The notes beneath the pieces were generated by a model, which made no database searches, was not told the origin of the DNA, and saw only the letters and a program-made list of their open reading frames with translations. From contig JACKJF010000008.1 in assembly GCA_020638095.1 (NCBI GenBank), forward strand, positions 1 through 16,117: a DNA stretch of 16,117 nucleotides. The letters run 5' to 3'. The stretch's first letter is position 1. Every line of letters starts with the position of its first letter. The stretch comes from Hyphomicrobiaceae bacterium (GTDB lineage Bacteria > Pseudomonadota > Alphaproteobacteria > Rhizobiales > Devosiaceae). Positions 6,866-13,719 of this stretch are shown here, in pieces. The translations under genes were made by a program, and so were the position numbers.

Positions 6866-7347
6866 ACATGCGATGGGTTATGGCGCTGATCGGCTTGGCC
6901 ACGTTGGCCGATCAACTGACAAAAGCCGCAGCGCTGTCCTTGCTTTCGCGTGGCGAGGTGGTGCCGGTTCTTCCCGGCTTCAACCTGACGCTCGGCTTCA
7001 ATGAGGGTGCGAGCTTCGGCATGCTGTCGGGCGTCATGGCTGGCAGACCGGTCCTGATGGCAGCTCTGACCGGCGTCTTGACGTTGATCTTCGCCGTGAT
7101 GGCCTTCCGTGCCCGCCACCCATTGGAGCGGGGCGGGCTGGCGCTGGTGGTTGGCGGGGCGCTCGGCAACATCATCGACCGGCTGCGGCAGGGCGCCGTC
7201 ACTGATTTTCTCGATCTCTACTGGCGTGACTGGCACTGGCCCACGTTCAATGGTGCGGATATCGCGATAACCTTGGGTGCGCTCTGCATCCTTGTCGCCT
7301 CTTTTCCGTCACGCGGCCGAAAGGAGCCTGTTGTTGACCGACCCTGA
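6862..7347 (+). CDS. lspA: lipoprotein signal peptidase (signal peptidase II)
   Basis: 161 residues, standard size for LspA, with four membrane segments. Hallmarks in order are FNEGASFG (46-53), GGALGNIIDR (98-107), VTDFLDLY (113-120) and FNGADIAI (129-136). The catalytic aspartates should be D115 and D133. It cleaves the signal peptide of diacylglyceryl-modified prolipoproteins in the inner membrane. The ATG overlaps the previous stop (ATGA), and its 3' end overlaps dsbB by 14 bases. This is probably an accessory copy belonging to the metal operon, not the housekeeping gene. A parallel is PbrC, an LspA-type protein in the lead-resistance pbr operon of Cupriavidus metallidurans. Which lipoprotein it serves is unknown; none is obvious next to it. 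Confidence 0.92.
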   Translation: MNMRWVMALIGLATLADQLTKAAALSLLSRGEVVPVLPGFNLTLGFNEGASFGMLSGVMAGRPVLMAALTGVLTLIFAVMAFRARHPLERGGLALVVGGALGNIIDRLRQGAVTDFLDLYWRDWHWPTFNGADIAITLGALCILVASFPSRGRKEPVVDRP

Positions 7348-7771
7348 ATCCCAGCGGCTGAACCGCGACGAGCTTCTCATCACGGTCGCGTTCCTGATCG
7401 CAATGGCTGCGACGCTTGGCGCGCTTTTCATCGGCGAAGTGCTGGGGCAGATGCCCTGCACGCTTTGCTGGTATCAGCGCATCGCGATGTTCCCGCTGGT
7501 GCCAATCCTCGGCCTGTCGCTCTGGCGTGGCGATGGGATGGCAAGGCCCTACAGCCTGACGTTGACTCTAGCCGGCATGGCGCTGGCCATTTGGCATTCT
7601 GGCCTCTATGCAGGATGGATTCCGCAAAGCGTTGCTCCCTGCACAAGGGACGGACCGTCCTGCACCGATCAGGCGCAGGCGATCTTGAGCATCCCGATCC
7701 CCTACCTCTCACTGATCGCGTTTTCCGCGATCCTGATCTGTCTCATCCTGCCGAAAGGAAACCGCCTATGA
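7334..7771 (+). CDS. dsbB: DsbB-family disulfide bond formation protein
   Basis: 145 residues if started at the TTG at 7334-7336, which lies seven bases after AAGGAG (7321-7326); the gene then overlaps the end of lspA. A second TTG at 7331 is closer than usual to that site. Four membrane helices are visible. The first periplasmic loop has the quinone-linked pair C42-TL-C45 (PCTLCWYQR, the DsbB/BdbC signature). The second loop has C103 and C110 (APCTRDGPSC). DsbB reoxidises DsbA-type thiol oxidases and passes electrons to quinone. Its stop overlaps the start of the thioredoxin-fold gene (ATGA), so the two form a dedicated oxidase pair within the metal operon. Confidence 0.9.
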   Translation: MTDPESQRLNRDELLITVAFLIAMAATLGALFIGEVLGQMPCTLCWYQRIAMFPLVPILGLSLWRGDGMARPYSLTLTLAGMALAIWHSGLYAGWIPQSVAPCTRDGPSCTDQAQAILSIPIPYLSLIAFSAILICLILPKGNRL

Positions 7772-8427
7772 ACCGTCGTGCTCTCTTGATCGGGGCCTCT
7801 GCCCTCGGCCTTGCCGCTTTCGGGGGAGGAGCTTTTCTGATGAAACGTCGCCGCAGGGCCGAAGCAGAAGCGGCCGCAGGGGAGACGCCGGCCGCGGACC
7901 CGACATTGCTTGTCCGCCCCTACTCTCCGACTTTCGGCCCTGCGGACGCTCCGGTGACGCTTATTGAGTTCTTCGACCCTTCCTGCGAGGCCTGCCGCGC
8001 TTACCATCCAGTGGTTCAGGAAATCCGCCGTCAGTTCCCGACGCAGGTTCGGGTGGTGTTGCGCTATACGGTGTTTCACGAAGGCTCGGACGAGGCTGTG
8101 CGCATCCTCGAGGCCGCGCGCATGCAGGACAGGTTCGAGCCGGTTCTTGATGCCCTGCTCGAACAGCAGCCAGGCTGGGCGGTACACGGTTCGCCTCAAA
8201 TGGACGTTGCCTGGGAGATAGCTGCCGCTGCCGGCCTCGATGTCGAAAGGGCCGAAAGCGACAGGCTGTTTCCGGGCATAACCGGCACGCTCAATCAGGA
8301 CTCTGCCGACGTCGAGGCTCTGGGGATTCGCCAGACACCGACATTCTATGTGAACGAGAAACGGCTGGAGAACTTCAGCCCCGACAGCCTGATCGCTGAA
8401 GTCCGCTTCGCCGTGGAGAATTCCTGA
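7768..8427 (+). CDS. DsbA-family thioredoxin-fold disulfide oxidoreductase
   Basis: 219 residues. The N-terminal MNRRALLIGASALGLAAFGG is a twin-arginine-like signal or membrane anchor, followed by an Arg-rich stop (KRRRR, 26-30) and an Ala/Glu linker. The thioredoxin fold begins at about 48. It has the active site C73-EA-C76 (FFDPSCEACRAYHP), an inserted helical domain and the cis-Pro loop RQTPTFYVN (P191). It resembles the DsbA/DsbG-like proteins that pair with BdbC-type DsbB. It should oxidise or shuffle disulfides in periplasmic proteins, re-oxidised by the DsbB encoded just upstream. It is the last gene of the operon; the convergent mntR ends nine bases away, and no terminator hairpin is visible between them. 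Confidence 0.88.
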   Translation: MNRRALLIGASALGLAAFGGGAFLMKRRRRAEAEAAAGETPAADPTLLVRPYSPTFGPADAPVTLIEFFDPSCEACRAYHPVVQEIRRQFPTQVRVVLRYTVFHEGSDEAVRILEAARMQDRFEPVLDALLEQQPGWAVHGSPQMDVAWEIAAAAGLDVERAESDRLFPGITGTLNQDSADVEALGIRQTPTFYVNEKRLENFSPDSLIAEVRFAVENS

Positions 8428-8435
8428 CACGGGCG

Positions 8436-8894
8436 TCAGTTGCGGTCGGCAAAGTCCGAAAACAGCGCAAGCGTGCGCTGGCTGACGTGATGCTCGATCC
8501 CCTCGGCATCGCGTTCAGCGGTTTCCGGGTCAAGCCCCAGGCGCAAGAGGAAGCGAAGGACGATCTCGTGCCGCTCGCGGCATTCCTTGGCGAGAGCGCG
8601 CCCCTCCTCGGTCAGAAACACCGAGCGATACTTGGCGCGCGTGATCAGACCGTCACGGGCCAGGCGGCCGAGCGTTTTAGCAACCGTCGGCGCCGTCACC
8701 CCCATTCGTGCCGCGATGTCGACGGGCCGCGCTTCGCCTTGCTCATGAATAAGCTCTGCGATCAGCTCGACATAGTCTTCGGCTACTTCGCTGCGCCGCG
8801 CCTCTCGAACGCCAATGAAGGCTTCCACCCGGGCTTCGGCAGGGCGAGCTTCGGATTCCTGGTGTTCTGATGCTAGGTTTTCGTCGGTCGACAT
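8436..8894 (-). CDS. mntR: MntR-like manganese-responsive regulator (DtxR family)
   Basis: 152 residues from the ATG at 8892-8894. An N-terminal extension (1-35) precedes a winged helix-turn-helix (about 55-95: [21 protein letters not shown], then [19 protein letters not shown]). The predicted metal ligands match those of Bacillus subtilis MntR: D40 and E43 (EDYVEL), H109 (RERHEI), and E131, E134, H135 (AEGIEHH). Length and the lack of an SH3-like domain fit MntR rather than DtxR/IdeR. It represses or activates genes in response to Mn2+. It is divergent from the multicopper oxidase and ZIP transporter genes, and a candidate operator (8946-8959) lies between them. Its link to those genes is inferred from position. 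Confidence 0.88.
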   Translation of the reverse strand: MSTDENLASEHQESEARPAEARVEAFIGVREARRSEVAEDYVELIAELIHEQGEARPVDIAARMGVTAPTVAKTLGRLARDGLITRAKYRSVFLTEEGRALAKECRERHEIVLRFLLRLGLDPETAERDAEGIEHHVSQRTLALFSDFADRN

Positions 8895-8917
8895 ACTTTA
8901 CTTTCGCACGAACCCGA

Positions 8918-8946
8918 TTGACTCGTAAAGTCTTTGCAATGATTAT
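8918..8946 (+). promoter_or_regulatory. candidate promoter of the multicopper oxidase-ZIP operon
   Basis: TTGACT (8918-8923) and GATTAT (8941-8946) are spaced by 17 bp, a plausible sigma-70-type promoter pointing at the oxidase gene. The downstream edge touches the palindrome at 8946-8959, so a repressor there would block transcription initiation. Confidence 0.5.
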
Positions 8947-8959
8947 TAGCCGAAGCTAA
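8946..8959. promoter_or_regulatory. candidate MntR/DtxR-type operator
   Basis: Perfect 5-bp inverted repeat TTAGC-CGAA-GCTAA between the divergent mntR and oxidase genes. The TTAG...CTAA arms resemble DtxR-family boxes. It covers the expected transcription start of the promoter at 8918-8946. Binding by the neighbouring MntR is inferred. Confidence 0.5.
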
Positions 8960-9009
8960 CTTTTTACGCCATGTCGTGTGTATCTGCGCGGCCGAACGAG
9001 ACAACGTCC

Positions 9010-10197
9010 ATGACCTCCGAAAACGAAAAACGAGATCACGACAGAGCCCACGCTCCAGACAACAGTGACTGGGCGTCGGTCTCGGCATCCCGTCGTGCAC
9101 TGCTCGTCGGCGGACTGGCCGCGGCGGGGGGAGCTGCTGTCGCGGCGGGCCGAGCGCGGTCGCAATCCCCGCCGGACCCGATGGCGGGGCACGACATGTC
9201 CACGCCCACCGATCCCTACACTGCCCCGAGCGGCGACATGGCGCATGGCAGCATGACGACCGTAGGCCAAGTCGACCACGCCCGGAACGGCTTCGAACCG
9301 ACCGCGATGCTGACCGACTGGGACACCGGACGCACCAAAATCCTTCCCGACGGCCGGACCTTGCGGACCTTCGAGGTCGACGCCTCTGACCGTGAGATCG
9401 AGATCGCGCCGAGAGTGTTCTTTCCGGCCTGGACGTTCAACGGTCGCGTGCCCGGGCCGGCATTAAGAGCGCGCGAGGGCGAGCGGCTGCGGATCGTGTT
9501 CCGAAACCTCGGATCGCACCCGCATTCCATGCACTTTCACGGCATCCACTCGGCCCGCATGGATGGTGTCCCCGGCGCCGGGCTGATCGGGCCCGGCGAG
9601 GAATTCATCTACGAGTTCGACGCCAGGCCCTTTGGCTGTCACCTCTACCACTGCCACGCCCTGCCGCTGAAACGGCACATGCACAAGGGCATGTACGGCC
9701 TCTTCGTGATCGACCCAGACCCGGCTCGTCAGACCGTTCCCGCGCTTGCCTCCGTCGCGGCGTCCCGCGTCCTTGGCAGCCCGGAAAACGCGCGCTGGCA
9801 GGAGCTGGCGATGGTGATGAACGCCTTCGACACCAATTTCGACGGCGAGAACGAGATCTACGCCGTGAACACGGTCGGTCAGATCTACATGAACGAGCCG
9901 ATCCGGATCGACAAGTCGCGCCCGGTGCGCGTCTACCTGATGAACGCGACCGAGTTCGACCCGATCAACTCGTTCCACCTGCACGCGAATTTCTTCGACT
10001 ACTACGACACAGGCACAACGCTGACGCCGACCCTGCGCACGGTCGATGTGATCATGCAATGCCAGGCGCAGCGCGGGATCCTCGAGTTCAGTTTCGCCGA
10101 CCATGAGGACGGCCTCTACATGTTCCACGCCCATCAGGCCGAATTCACAGAACTCGGCTGGGTCGGCATGTTCGACGTGAGGGAACCCGGCGCATGA
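9010..10197 (+). CDS. two-domain multicopper oxidase, Tat-exported
   Basis: 395 residues from the ATG at 9010. A further in-frame ATG at 8971 lies only 12 bases after the palindrome at 8946-8959 and has no ribosome binding site. A Tat-type signal (ASRRALLVGGLAAAGGAAVAA, 26-46) is followed by a Met/His-containing linker (MAGHDM, GDMAHGSM, 58-82). Domain 1 has HPHSMHFHGIH (170-180) and HLYHCHALPLKRHMHKGM (211-228), giving type 1 ligands H172, C215, probably H223, and M228. Domain 2 has SFHLHANFF (H323, H325) and MFHAHQAEF (H373, H375). This is the two-domain laccase/nitrite-reductase-like layout with type 1 copper in domain 1. It should oxidise a phenolic or metal substrate (Cu+, Mn2+ or Fe2+) in the periplasm. 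Its stop overlaps the ZIP start (ATGA), and mntR is divergent. Confidence 0.88.
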   Translation: MTSENEKRDHDRAHAPDNSDWASVSASRRALLVGGLAAAGGAAVAAGRARSQSPPDPMAGHDMSTPTDPYTAPSGDMAHGSMTTVGQVDHARNGFEPTAMLTDWDTGRTKILPDGRTLRTFEVDASDREIEIAPRVFFPAWTFNGRVPGPALRAREGERLRIVFRNLGSHPHSMHFHGIHSARMDGVPGAGLIGPGEEFIYEFDARPFGCHLYHCHALPLKRHMHKGMYGLFVIDPDPARQTVPALASVAASRVLGSPENARWQELAMVMNAFDTNFDGENEIYAVNTVGQIYMNEPIRIDKSRPVRVYLMNATEFDPINSFHLHANFFDYYDTGTTLTPTLRTVDVIMQCQAQRGILEFSFADHEDGLYMFHAHQAEFTELGWVGMFDVREPGA

Positions 10198-11375
10198 GCG
10201 AGCAGAGCCATCCCACCCGCTCGCCCCTCACCCGGCTGCTGCTGGTCGCGGTGCCGCTTGCCGCGATGCTGGGCGCCTTCGTCTGGATCGCCTCGCTCGA
10301 TCCGTTGCGCGGCTTCAACAACGGTGCGCCACCGGTCGAGGCGCTGACGGTCGAGCGCACCATTCTCGATGGTTCGGGGATCGCGCTCCTGGTGCGCGCG
10401 GGCGGCTCGGAGGACATGGTGATCGCCCAGGTCGCGGTGGATGACGCCTATTGGGACTTCCGACAGGATCCTCCGGGGCCGATCGCGCGGGGCGGCGTGG
10501 TCTGGCTGCGCATTCCCTATCCTTGGGTCCACGGCGAGGCCCATCACGTCAACCTGTTGACCAACACCGGCGCGACCTTTGGACACGAGATCGCCGTCGC
10601 CGTCTCGACGCCCCGGGCCACCGGCAGTCAAATTCGGCTGCAGGCGGTCGTCGGGGCCGTCGTCGGGCTTCTGCCGGTGGCGCTCGGCCTGATGTTCTAT
10701 CCCGCCATGAGAGGCGTCGGGCGGCGCGGGATGAATTTCCTTCTCGCGCTCACGGTGGGCCTTCTGGCCTTCCTTCTTATCGACATGACATCGGAGGCAC
10801 TGGAGTTGGCGGCCGAGGCAGCGGCCCTGTTCCAGGGGTCTGCCCTGGTCTGGCTCGCGGCTCTTGCGAGTTTCCTAATGCTGATGGCGGTCGGGCGATG
10901 GCGCGGCAGTCCCGAAGGGATCGCGCTCGCCTTCTTCATCGCCCTCGGGATCGGGCTGCACAACTTCGGCGAGGGGCTGGCAATCGGCGGGGCCTTCGCG
11001 GCCGGATCGGCGGGATTGGGAACCTTCCTCGTCCTCGGCTTTGCGCTGCACAATGTCACCGAAGGCATCGGCATCGCGGCGCCGATGCTGCGGGCTCGCC
11101 CGGCCCTCTGGACCTTCGCAGCTCTGACCCTCCTCGCCGGGGGACCGGCCATCCTTGGCATGTGGGCGGGAAGTCTTGCCTATGCGCCGCAATGGTCGGC
11201 CCTGGCGCTTGCCGTCGGGGTGGGCGCGATCCTTCAGGTCATGGTCGAGGTCACCGCCTATCTTTTGCGCCAGAACGCGGATCGGCAAGCGGCGCTGTTT
11301 TCTCCCGCAGTCCTTGGCGGTTTCCTCGGCGGGATTGCCTTCATGTATGCGACGGCAGCCTTGATCAAGATCTGA
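10194..11375 (+). CDS. ZIP-family metal transporter with extra N-terminal extracytoplasmic domain
   Basis: 393 residues, against about 250-270 for ordinary bacterial ZIP proteins such as ZupT. Residues 1-35 form a membrane anchor. Residues 40-145 are a soluble, strand-rich segment (including IPYPWVHGEAHHVNLLTNTG). The ZIP core starts at about 150. It carries the paired metal-site motifs HNFGEG (256-261) and HNVTEG (286-291) in adjacent helices, which bind Zn2+, Mn2+, Fe2+ or Cd2+ during transport. The ATG overlaps the oxidase stop, so oxidase and transporter are coupled. With mntR divergent, a manganese or iron substrate is attractive but unproven. The operon probably ends here: 152 bases of non-coding DNA follow. 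Transport direction is not evident, though ZIP proteins normally import to the cytoplasm. Confidence 0.85.
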   Translation: MSEQSHPTRSPLTRLLLVAVPLAAMLGAFVWIASLDPLRGFNNGAPPVEALTVERTILDGSGIALLVRAGGSEDMVIAQVAVDDAYWDFRQDPPGPIARGGVVWLRIPYPWVHGEAHHVNLLTNTGATFGHEIAVAVSTPRATGSQIRLQAVVGAVVGLLPVALGLMFYPAMRGVGRRGMNFLLALTVGLLAFLLIDMTSEALELAAEAAALFQGSALVWLAALASFLMLMAVGRWRGSPEGIALAFFIALGIGLHNFGEGLAIGGAFAAGSAGLGTFLVLGFALHNVTEGIGIAAPMLRARPALWTFAALTLLAGGPAILGMWAGSLAYAPQWSALALAVGVGAILQVMVEVTAYLLRQNADRQAALFSPAVLGGFLGGIAFMYATAALIKI

Positions 11376-11470
11376 CGTGTGGACAGACGTTTCCTGTCTC
11401 TCGTTGCAGGGTGGGCGGCGAGTCGCCCTCTGATCGCCGCTCAAACTTGCGTGATCTTCCTGGCGAGGGG

Positions 11471-11501
11471 TTGCAGCTATAGCCGCTAGAGGGTCTAGCC
11501 A
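11471..11501 (+). promoter_or_regulatory. second MerR-type promoter/operator, ahead of the sco operon
   Basis: TTGCAG (11471-11476), then CTATAGCCGCTAGAG (11477-11491), then TAGCCA at a 19-bp spacing. It matches the ATPase promoter in 19 of the first 22 bases, including all of CTATAG and CTAGAG. It ends 26 bases before the sco start at 11528. A second inverted repeat, GCTAGA-GGG-TCTAGC (11485-11499), overlaps it. No regulator gene is adjacent, so the MerR-type protein at 2853-3293 is the natural candidate in trans. The -10 is poor. Confidence 0.7.
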
Positions 11502-11527
11502 GTGCAAAGAGAAGAGCGCCAAAGACG

Positions 11528-12121
11528 ATGCAATTGAGAACCCTGCAGAAAATACTCTGGTCCGCCGCCGCTTTTGCCACGCTGGCATTCGGGTTATGGC
11601 AATTCTCTCAGGATCGCGGTCCATCTGTCGGTGAACAAGCGCCGTTTCGTCCGACCTTTGCTCTGCCGGACGCAGAAGGGCAGCTTCGGACGCAAGCGGA
11701 TTTTGAGGGCAAGTACCTGCTGGTCTTCTTCGGCTTTACCAATTGTCCCGACGTCTGTCCGACGACGCTGGCCGAGGTGGCGCAGGTCATGGACGACCTC
11801 GGCGACCAGGCTGCCAATGTGCAACCCTTGTTCATCTCGGTCGATCCCGTACGGGATCGGGCGCTCGGACTTGCGGAGTTCACCGGCGCCTTCCACCCAT
11901 CCATTCTGGGACTGGCCGGTGACGACACACAAACGCGGGCGGCTGCGGACAGTTTCTACATCCACTACGAGCGTCAGGATGACACGACCGCCCCGGACGG
12001 GTATTCAATGTCCCACAGCCCGGCGCTATATCTGGTCGGACCCGACGGCGAATGGCTACGGCAGTTCAGCTACGGCACTCCCGCCGCAGAAATCCTTGCA
12101 GACCTGAGATCGAGATTGTGA
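11528..12121 (+). CDS. SCO1/SenC/PrrC-family copper chaperone and thiol reductase (first copy)
   Basis: 197 residues from the ATG at 11528, with GAGAAGAG upstream. One N-terminal membrane anchor (about 10-26) puts the thioredoxin-like domain in the periplasm. The copper ligands are C73 and C77 (NCPDVCPTT) and H163 (YSMSHSPALYLV), the canonical Sco set. Sco proteins deliver copper to, or reduce, the CuA centre of cytochrome c oxidase; some have general thiol-reductase roles. It is the first gene of a unit with PCuAC (six bases downstream), a second sco and DUF411. The promoter with the MerR-type operator lies immediately upstream. Confidence 0.93.
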   Translation: MQLRTLQKILWSAAAFATLAFGLWQFSQDRGPSVGEQAPFRPTFALPDAEGQLRTQADFEGKYLLVFFGFTNCPDVCPTTLAEVAQVMDDLGDQAANVQPLFISVDPVRDRALGLAEFTGAFHPSILGLAGDDTQTRAAADSFYIHYERQDDTTAPDGYSMSHSPALYLVGPDGEWLRQFSYGTPAAEILADLRSRL

Positions 12122-12126
12122 TCGCG

Positions 12127-12600
12127 ATGAAGACCCAGATCATTTCCACCCTCATTCTGATGGCCGCGTCCCCGGCAATAGCCTGCGAAAGCACGACATT
12201 TGGTGATCTCAGCATAGCCAACCCATGGTCCCGCGCGACCATCGGCGCGGGCCGTCCGGCGGTCTTCTATGTCGCAATTACCAACGACGGTGCATCCGAT
12301 GACGCCCTTGTCGCCATTTCGACCCCGGCTGCCGGCAGGCCGATGCTGCATGAAACCACCGTGACGGACGGAGTCGCCTCGATGCCGCATGCGATGTCGA
12401 TCCCGCTGCCGGCAGGTCAGACCGTGCAGCTTGCCCCAGGCGGCTATCATGGGATGCTGATGGGTCTGACTGCGGCGCTGAAGGAGGGTGAGACTTTCCC
12501 GGTCACCCTGACATTCGAGGTGGCAGGCGACGTTACGGTGAATGCTGAAGTGCTGTCCTTGCGCGTGGAGGGACCAGATTGCGAAACCGACGGGCAGTAA
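12127..12600 (+). CDS. periplasmic copper chaperone PCuAC (DUF461)
   Basis: 157 residues from the ATG at 12127, five bases after the sco stop. A signal peptide covers 1-19 (MKTQIISTLILMAASPAIA); the residue after it is Cys, so lipidation is conceivable though the lipobox is imperfect. The copper(I) site is an exact H-x10-M-x21-H-x-M motif: H75 (MLHETT), M86 (ASMPH), and H108 and M110 (GGYHGM). PCuAC hands Cu(I) to the CuA or CuB site of cytochrome oxidase, usually with a Sco protein as reductant. Here it lies between two sco genes. Its 3' end overlaps the start of the second sco by 22 bases. Confidence 0.93.
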   Translation: MKTQIISTLILMAASPAIACESTTFGDLSIANPWSRATIGAGRPAVFYVAITNDGASDDALVAISTPAAGRPMLHETTVTDGVASMPHAMSIPLPAGQTVQLAPGGYHGMLMGLTAALKEGETFPVTLTFEVAGDVTVNAEVLSLRVEGPDCETDGQ

Positions 12601-13181
12601 TTCTTGGCATTGGCGGAGGGCTCGGCGCGCTAGCCTTCACCCTCGGTCTCGGCTGGTGGCGAAGCAGTGGCGCCGTGTCGTCGTCGGCTGACCTTCTGCC
12701 CGTGCCGATTTCCGAAATGGACTTCGATCTGATCAGCCATGGCGGCGAGCGGGTGCGGCCAGCCGACTGGATTGGCAGGCCAACGATGGTCTTCTTCGGC
12801 TTCACGTGGTGCCCCGACGTCTGTCCGACCACTCTGAGCGACATTTCAGGATGGCTGGACGATCTCGGCCCCGATGCCGACCGGCTGAACGTATCGCTCA
12901 TAACCGTCGATCCCGAGCGTGACTCGCCCGAAGTTCTGGCCGACTACCTCTCGCATTTCGACCCACGCATCGTTGGTCTGACCGGAACTTTGTCCGAGAT
13001 CGGACGGGCAGCATCGGGGTTTCGTGCCCGGTTCGAGAAGGTTCCGCGTGAGGACGACTACACCATGGATCACACGGCTGGCGTGTTCCTGTTTCGCGCC
13101 GATGGCCGCTTTGCGAGCATCATCGACTACCACGAGGACCGCCGCTTCGCGGTGCCGAAGATCCGCAGGGCCATGCAGTGA
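12579..13181 (+). CDS. SCO1/SenC/PrrC-family protein (second copy)
   Basis: 200 residues if translation starts at the TTG at 12579-12581, preceded by GGAGGGA. There is no suitable ATG, and this start gives a natural N-terminus (MRNRRAVILG) followed by a membrane anchor. Copper/thiol residues are C78 and C82 (WCPDVCPTT) and H165 (YTMDHTAGVF). It differs widely from the first sco outside the core, so it is not a recent duplicate. One copy may act as metallochaperone and the other as thiol reductase for the CuA site or for PCuAC; the sequence does not say which. It overlaps the PCuAC gene by 22 bases, indicating translational coupling. Confidence 0.9.
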   Translation: MRNRRAVILGIGGGLGALAFTLGLGWWRSSGAVSSSADLLPVPISEMDFDLISHGGERVRPADWIGRPTMVFFGFTWCPDVCPTTLSDISGWLDDLGPDADRLNVSLITVDPERDSPEVLADYLSHFDPRIVGLTGTLSEIGRAASGFRARFEKVPREDDYTMDHTAGVFLFRADGRFASIIDYHEDRRFAVPKIRRAMQ

Positions 13182-13239
13182 CCTGCCGAAAGGGAACCGG
13201 TGGCCCCGGCGTAAACCATACAAGCAACGGAGTAGGACA

Positions 13240-13719
13240 ATGACCCGAGAGATCCGATTTTCCCGTCGAGCATTGATAGTGTCAGGCTTGGTCACCGCCG
13301 CGCTGGGGACCACTTCAGCCTGGGCCCAGACAAGCGCCATTCATGTCGTCAAGGGAACCGGGTGCGAATGCTGCAATGCCTGGATCGCTTACCTGCGCGA
13401 CGAAGGGTTTAGCGTGACCGAGGAGGAACGCTATGGCACCCTCCTGATGACCTACAAATCCGAGGTCGGGGTGCCGCAGAGCATGATTTCCTGCCATACC
13501 GGCATGATCGACAGCTATGTCCTCGAAGGTCACGTGCCCGCCGCCGATATCCGACGCCTCTTGACCGAACGGCCGGATGCCATCGGACTGGCTGTGCCAG
13601 GCATGCCTTACGGCTCTCCCGGCATGGGGCCGGAAGAGGAACGCGAGGCCTATGAGGTCATGCTGATTGCTCGTGACGGTTCCGGAACGGTCTTCAGCCG
13701 CTATGAGGAATTGGGGTGA
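13240..13719 (+). CDS. DUF411 family metal-binding protein (copper resistance-associated)
   Basis: 159 residues from the ATG at 13240, with TAGGA a few bases upstream. A Tat-like signal peptide (FSRRALIVSGLVTAALG, ending SAWA, 7-29) is followed by the DUF411 core: VKGTGCECCNAWIAYL (C42, C44, C45), SCHTGMIDSYVLEGHVPA (C85, H86, H98) and VPGMPYGSPGM (M122, M129). The Cys, His and Met residues suggest a periplasmic copper site; relatives are found in copper-resistance clusters, sometimes called CopG-like. It lies 58 bases after the second sco on the same strand and probably belongs to the same unit. Its exact function is not established. Confidence 0.88.
   Translation: MTREIRFSRRALIVSGLVTAALGTTSAWAQTSAIHVVKGTGCECCNAWIAYLRDEGFSVTEEERYGTLLMTYKSEVGVPQSMISCHTGMIDSYVLEGHVPAADIRRLLTERPDAIGLAVPGMPYGSPGMGPEEEREAYEVMLIARDGSGTVFSRYEELG

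Noticed and set aside
11385..11420. Small hairpins (GACAG/CTGTC and GGGCG/CGCCC) after the ZIP gene as a terminator
   Set aside because: Five-base stems without a following T-tract. Too weak to call a terminator.
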